DNA from: Pedobacter africanus
GTDB taxonomy: Bacteria > Bacteroidota > Bacteroidia > Sphingobacteriales > Sphingobacteriaceae
NCBI RefSeq assembly: GCF_900176535.1
Contig: NZ_FWXT01000001.1
Span: 1,674,001 to 1,738,000, forward strand
Length of the DNA: 64,000 nucleotides
Direction of reading: 5' to 3'
Shown here: in pieces, positions 60,232 through 64,000 of the stretch
Layout: every line of letters starts with the position of its first letter
How positions within the stretch are numbered: the first letter of the stretch is position 1
Program-made: the position numbers and the translations under genes
Notes under the pieces: generated by a model
What the model was told of the DNA's origin: nothing
Database searches by the model: none
Seen by the model: only the letters and a program-made list of their open reading frames with translations

Positions 60232-61647
60232 ATGATCAAATTAAAAGAGACCACAAAAATAGAGCTTTGGATTGTAACCTCATTCATCGCGATCTCCTGC
60301 CTATTCTCTCTCCTGCAAAACCTGGCCGCGCTTGGCGGATTGGGAAGCGCTTTCGATATCAGGACTATCTTTAACGATACCATATGGACCTACACCTTAT
60401 TCAGTCACCTGGTCACCACAGTATTTTATTTACTGTTAGCCCTATATGTACAAAAGGAATTTGAAAAATCAGATGAAAAAATTTCAACTGCTGTCTTCTT
60501 TATATATCTGCTCATCCACATTTGTTTTCTTGCCGGCTTTATCAGCAAATATTTCATTATCCTGCTTTCCATAAAGTTGATGGTTATCTATTTTACAAGG
60601 TACAAGCAAAACATGCCTAACAAAGTATATTCCGAAGCCACACTTCTGGTTGCCTGGTCCATGTTACTTCATGCTTGCGCTCTGATTTTAAATGCCCATC
60701 CGTTTATTGTAGCCATCTTTACTTTTGTTAGCCCACTGGCCATTTTTAGCTACATCTACCTGGTATACATACAACTGCCTCTTATTATAAAAAGAAAACG
60801 TCCCAAGTTGACATATATCGGCGTCATTTTCTTATTGACATCGCTATCAAGCCTGCTGATTGTACTGACATCCCTGCTTTTCTTTAGCAATACGCATGAT
60901 CACGATAACGTCCTTGGTTTCTCTACAGCCATAAATTCAATTGCACAGTTTATCGTTGTCCCGTTGTTTGCCTGGAACATTTACAAAGCCAGGAACAACA
61001 AAAAAGACCAGGAAATCTATGCTCTGAAAACGGAGCTTGGCAAATCAGACGCTAATCTTAATTTCTTAAAATCACAGATTAACCCGCACTTCCTTTTCAA
61101 TGCGCTGAATACCCTCTACGGCACTGCGCTGCAGGAAAAAGCCGAGCGGACAGGAGAAGGCATTCAGAAACTGGGTGATATGATGCGTTTCATGCTCCAG
61201 GAAAACGTAGAAGATAAAATTCTTTTGTCAAAAGATGTAGACTACCTGAACAACTACATCGCCCTGCAAAAACTAAGAACCTCGACCTCGCCCGAAATCG
61301 TGATACAAACACAGATTGAAGAAGAGCAACCAGACGACCTTGCCATTGCGCCCATGCTGCTCATTCCCTTTGTTGAAAATGCATTTAAACATGGCATCAG
61401 TTTAAAATATCCCTCACACATCAAAATTACACTTCAAACAAAAAACAACACCCTGTATTTCGATGTCCATAACAGCATTCACCAGAAAAACGAAAGCGAC
61501 CCCGAAAAACAGCATGGCGGCATTGGCTTACAAAACGTAAAACAACGTCTGGCTTTGTTGTACCCTGGCCGTCATGAACTGATCATCCGCGAAAGTGCCA
61601 AGGAGTTTTTCATTCACCTGACCCTGCAGTTGAGGGAAAATGATTAA
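60232..61647 (+). CDS. LytS-type sensor histidine kinase
   Basis: 471 residues. Residues 10-255 contain about seven hydrophobic helices and form the membrane sensor, with no recognisable ligand domain. The cytoplasmic part has the His_kinase block SQINPHFLFNALNTLYG with His286 as the likely phospho-acceptor, then the ATPase N box PFVENAFKHGI and GGIGLQNVKQRL. The response regulator gene follows after eight bases and is the obvious partner. Signal unknown. Confidence 0.93.
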   Translation: MIKLKETTKIELWIVTSFIAISCLFSLLQNLAALGGLGSAFDIRTIFNDTIWTYTLFSHLVTTVFYLLLALYVQKEFEKSDEKISTAVFFIYLLIHICFLAGFISKYFIILLSIKLMVIYFTRYKQNMPNKVYSEATLLVAWSMLLHACALILNAHPFIVAIFTFVSPLAIFSYIYLVYIQLPLIIKRKRPKLTYIGVIFLLTSLSSLLIVLTSLLFFSNTHDHDNVLGFSTAINSIAQFIVVPLFAWNIYKARNNKKDQEIYALKTELGKSDANLNFLKSQINPHFLFNALNTLYGTALQEKAERTGEGIQKLGDMMRFMLQENVEDKILLSKDVDYLNNYIALQKLRTSTSPEIVIQTQIEEEQPDDLAIAPMLLIPFVENAFKHGISLKYPSHIKITLQTKNNTLYFDVHNSIHQKNESDPEKQHGGIGLQNVKQRLALLYPGRHELIIRESAKEFFIHLTLQLREND

Positions 61648-61655
61648 TTTTAAAA

Positions 61656-62342
61656 ATGATTGCAATAGCAATAGACGATGAACCCATAGCCCTGGATGTA
61701 GTGCAGTCGCATGCATCCAAGGTTCCTTTTATTGAACTGAAAGCCACTTTCACAAATGCATTTGATGCAATTGCCTTTCTGCAACACAACAAAACAGACC
61801 TCATTTTTCTGGATATAAAAATGCCAGACATCAGTGGGATAGACTTTTTAAAAAGCCTCAGCAACCCGCCCCTGGTCATATTTACGACGGCCTATTCAGA
61901 ACATGCCGTAAAAAGTTTTGAGCTCGATGCGATAGATTATTTATTAAAGCCCTTTTCCCTGCCCCGTTTCTTAAAAGCCTGCAACAAGGCTCAGGAACTC
62001 TACAAGTTCAGAAACCATACACCTGCCTCAACAGAACCTCTCTCTATTTTTATTAAAGATGGTTATGAGCAAATAAAAGTTCAGATCAGTGACATCAGGT
62101 ACATAGAGGCGGCAGGCAATTACACACAGATCAATCTCGAAAATGATAAATTACTTAGTACAAGGGTACCGTTAAATGAAATGCTCCTGCTGCTGCCCGC
62201 AGAAAAATTCATCCGCACCCACCGGGCTTTTATCGTAGCAAAAGAAAAGATCAGCAAATTCGATCGCTTCCAGATATGGATTGGCGAACAGGTCATTCCT
62301 ATAGGCGCTACTTATGCTCAATCTTTGAATAATTTATGCTAA
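61656..62342 (+). CDS. LytTR-type response regulator
   Basis: 228 residues: receiver domain 1-120 with acidic pocket DDE at 7-9, phospho-Asp53 (FLDIKMPDISG) and conserved Lys near 97 (LLKPFSLPRF); LytTR DNA-binding domain about 130-228 (RYIEAAGNYTQINLE; FIRTHRAFIV). It is made together with the LytS-type kinase. Targets are not visible in the window. Confidence 0.95.
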   Translation: MIAIAIDDEPIALDVVQSHASKVPFIELKATFTNAFDAIAFLQHNKTDLIFLDIKMPDISGIDFLKSLSNPPLVIFTTAYSEHAVKSFELDAIDYLLKPFSLPRFLKACNKAQELYKFRNHTPASTEPLSIFIKDGYEQIKVQISDIRYIEAAGNYTQINLENDKLLSTRVPLNEMLLLLPAEKFIRTHRAFIVAKEKISKFDRFQIWIGEQVIPIGATYAQSLNNLC

Positions 62343-62441
62343 ATTCTTCCACAATTTATCTACCTGCGACCCGCTAATTAAATATTATGATTAATATTGT
62401 TAGCCATAACAAGAAATTGATCTTAATTATTAACTCATAAC

Positions 62442-64000
62442 ATGTTTAAGCTAACTTTTAAACAACAGGTACTCACAGGTTTTGCGATTTCCTTATTGTT
62501 TGTCATGATCTCTGCAATTACTTCGTATCAAAGTATCGATTCCTTTAATGAAGATTCTGATTGGGAAAACCATACCTACGAAATCATCATCCTGACCCAA
62601 AAAATTGATCAACAGATTGTCAGCGCAGAAAGCGGGCTCAGGGGCTTTGTCCTTACCCAGAGCCAAAAGTACCTTCCCCTTTATACGGCCAATATAGACC
62701 AGGTTCAAAACAGCATTCACGATCTCAAAACGCTAGTTAGTGATAATCCCTTACAATTGCGTCATGCCGACAGCCTCGAATCTTATCTCACAAAAAGGGT
62801 AAATTCGCTGAAAGAAATCCTGCACGCCAACAATGCTTCCGGAAAAGAAGCCGCAATCGCGCTGATGCAGACAGATAAGATCAGGACAATTCGGGAAAAT
62901 TTATCCAAATATAGCGAAAAAATGATTTTTGGGGAACGAACACTGCTCAAAAAGCGGATCCTGGCCACAGACAAGAGCAAAGACAGGACAGTTGCCATTG
63001 TTATCGGAAGTGCATTGATCATCTTCTGCCTCATCCTCTTTTTGTTCACCTACATCAGAAGAACATTCGACCAGCAAAAAGAAACAGAGGTGCAGATCAG
63101 GAACAACAATGCCCAGCTTGCACAGTTGTCTGAAGAAAACGAGCAAAAAAACTGGCTTCTTTCCGGTGCAGCCCTGATTAATGAAGCCATGCGTGGCGAA
63201 CAGGAAATGAAAGAGCTTTCCGTAAAAATCATTACGGAAATCTGTAACTACCTGAAAGCGCCGGTAGGCGCCCTGTTTCTGAGCAATGAAAATAAACAAA
63301 CACTGCAGCTAACCGGAGGTTATGCCTACAGCCCCAAAAAAAGTGTAATAGAAAGCTACGCTTTTGGCGAAGGCATGGTTGGACAAACCGCCGCAGAAAA
63401 AAAAGAAAAAATACTCACCGATCTTCCTGCAGATTATATGACCATCAGTTCGGGCCTGGGTCAGACCCTTCCCAAATCTGTGTACCTGTTCCCGGTTTTA
63501 TTTGAAGGGGCAACCATTGCCGTCATAGAAATCGGATTAACCCGGAACCCTGACGACATCACTTCCCTGTTCCTTCAAACCGTATCCGAGAGCATTGGGG
63601 TAGCCATCAACAGTACCATAGCCCGGCTCAAGCTCAGGGATCTGTTTGAAGAAACCCAGCAACAGGCAGAAGAACTGGAAAGCCAGCAGGAAGAACTCCG
63701 TACTACCAACGAAGAGCTGATCTACAAATCGGAGCAGCTTCAGGCTTCTGAAGAAGAACTGCGGGTACAGCAAGAGGAACTCCGCCAGACCAATGCAGAA
63801 CTGGAAGAAAAAGCACAACAGCTCGAAGAACGTAACATTGCCATTAACCAGGCCAAAGAGGCCATGAGCCTCAAGGCCGAAGAACTGGAAATATCCAGCA
63901 AGTATAAATCTGAATTCCTGGCCAACATGAGCCATGAATTGAGGACCCCGCTGAACAGCATCCTCATCCTGGCCAGAATATTGAAAGAGAACAGACCTGA
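62442..64000 (+). CDS. Large sensor histidine kinase (CHASE3-GAF-HisKA), C-terminus cut by window edge
   Basis: 519 residues are visible from ATG 62442. Order: membrane helix at about 10-30, a periplasmic CHASE3-like domain with SAESGLRGFVLTQ near 65-78, a second membrane helix at about 184-206, a GAF domain at about 235-385, a long Gln/Glu-rich coiled coil (about 400-480) and the HisKA box FLANMSHELRTPLNS with His498. The coiled coil with repeated EEL units is typical of large hybrid kinases that continue into ATPase, receiver and Hpt domains, which would lie outside the window. Confidence 0.92.
   Translation, partial: MFKLTFKQQVLTGFAISLLFVMISAITSYQSIDSFNEDSDWENHTYEIIILTQKIDQQIVSAESGLRGFVLTQSQKYLPLYTANIDQVQNSIHDLKTLVSDNPLQLRHADSLESYLTKRVNSLKEILHANNASGKEAAIALMQTDKIRTIRENLSKYSEKMIFGERTLLKKRILATDKSKDRTVAIVIGSALIIFCLILFLFTYIRRTFDQQKETEVQIRNNNAQLAQLSEENEQKNWLLSGAALINEAMRGEQEMKELSVKIITEICNYLKAPVGALFLSNENKQTLQLTGGYAYSPKKSVIESYAFGEGMVGQTAAEKKEKILTDLPADYMTISSGLGQTLPKSVYLFPVLFEGATIAVIEIGLTRNPDDITSLFLQTVSESIGVAINSTIARLKLRDLFEETQQQAEELESQQEELRTTNEELIYKSEQLQASEEELRVQQEELRQTNAELEEKAQQLEERNIAINQAKEAMSLKAEELEISSKYKSEFLANMSHELRTPLNSILILARILKENRP

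Overview
This 64 kb window reads as chromosomal core DNA of a Bacteroidota bacterium, most likely Sphingobacteriaceae (Pedobacter-like). The reasons are the SusC/SusD pair with a FecR-type anti-sigma and an ECF sigma factor, the DUF5606, DUF2027 and Porin_10 type proteins, promoters of the TTTG-N19-TAnnTTTG type, few Shine-Dalgarno sites, and the ribosomal protein order. I saw no insertion sequence, prophage, CRISPR array, rRNA or tRNA gene.

Layout. 1-3511: a membrane-anchored MutS-like ATPase cut by the left edge, rlmH, a 42-residue membrane protein, a DUF5606 protein and a cyclophilin. 3583-10519: a minus-strand sigma/FecR/SusC/SusD regulated uptake locus with no hydrolase beside it. 10632-16613: a lipoprotein, a secreted protein of unknown role, a porin-like barrel, purine nucleoside phosphorylase and lpxK. 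16702-29707: proline/glutamate catabolism (pruA), a carbonic anhydrase with a SulP transporter, a porin, an acyl-CoA carboxylase beta subunit, an MFS transporter, GNAT and M42 enzymes, a HerA-like ATPase and a nucleotidyltransferase. 29777-33688: dnaK, a methyltransferase and a LigT-like protein.

33746-54315 is the ribosomal super-cluster, all on the minus strand. Transcription runs from rpsL-rpsG-fusA-rpsJ, then, after a break, from rplC to rplQ, including secY, map, infA and rpoA. Unlike the classical order, rpsJ is separated from rplC by about 2.2 kb holding a plus-strand coiled-coil membrane protein and a TauE/SafE-DUF1634 transporter pair; rplC has its own good promoter. Several intergenic hairpins inside the cluster (rpsN-rpsH, rpmD-rplO, rpsD-rpoA) look regulatory.

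54449-64000: a PagL-like outer-membrane protein, a VF530 protein, a DUF2027 protein without an Smr domain, an M1 peptidase, a carboxypeptidase-regulatory-domain protein, an ArsC/Spx-like protein, a LytS/LytTR two-component pair and the start of a large CHASE3-GAF histidine kinase cut by the right edge.

No gene set stands out as a wholly new system. The most unusual signals are non-coding: a short repeat (roughly AACC-TTCTC, gap, GAGAAGGTAATTT) placed directly after three stop codons, a perfect 27-bp-arm palindrome at 56624-56683, a GUCCCU-type start shared by ribosomal transcripts, and a sigma-54-like site ahead of dnaK.
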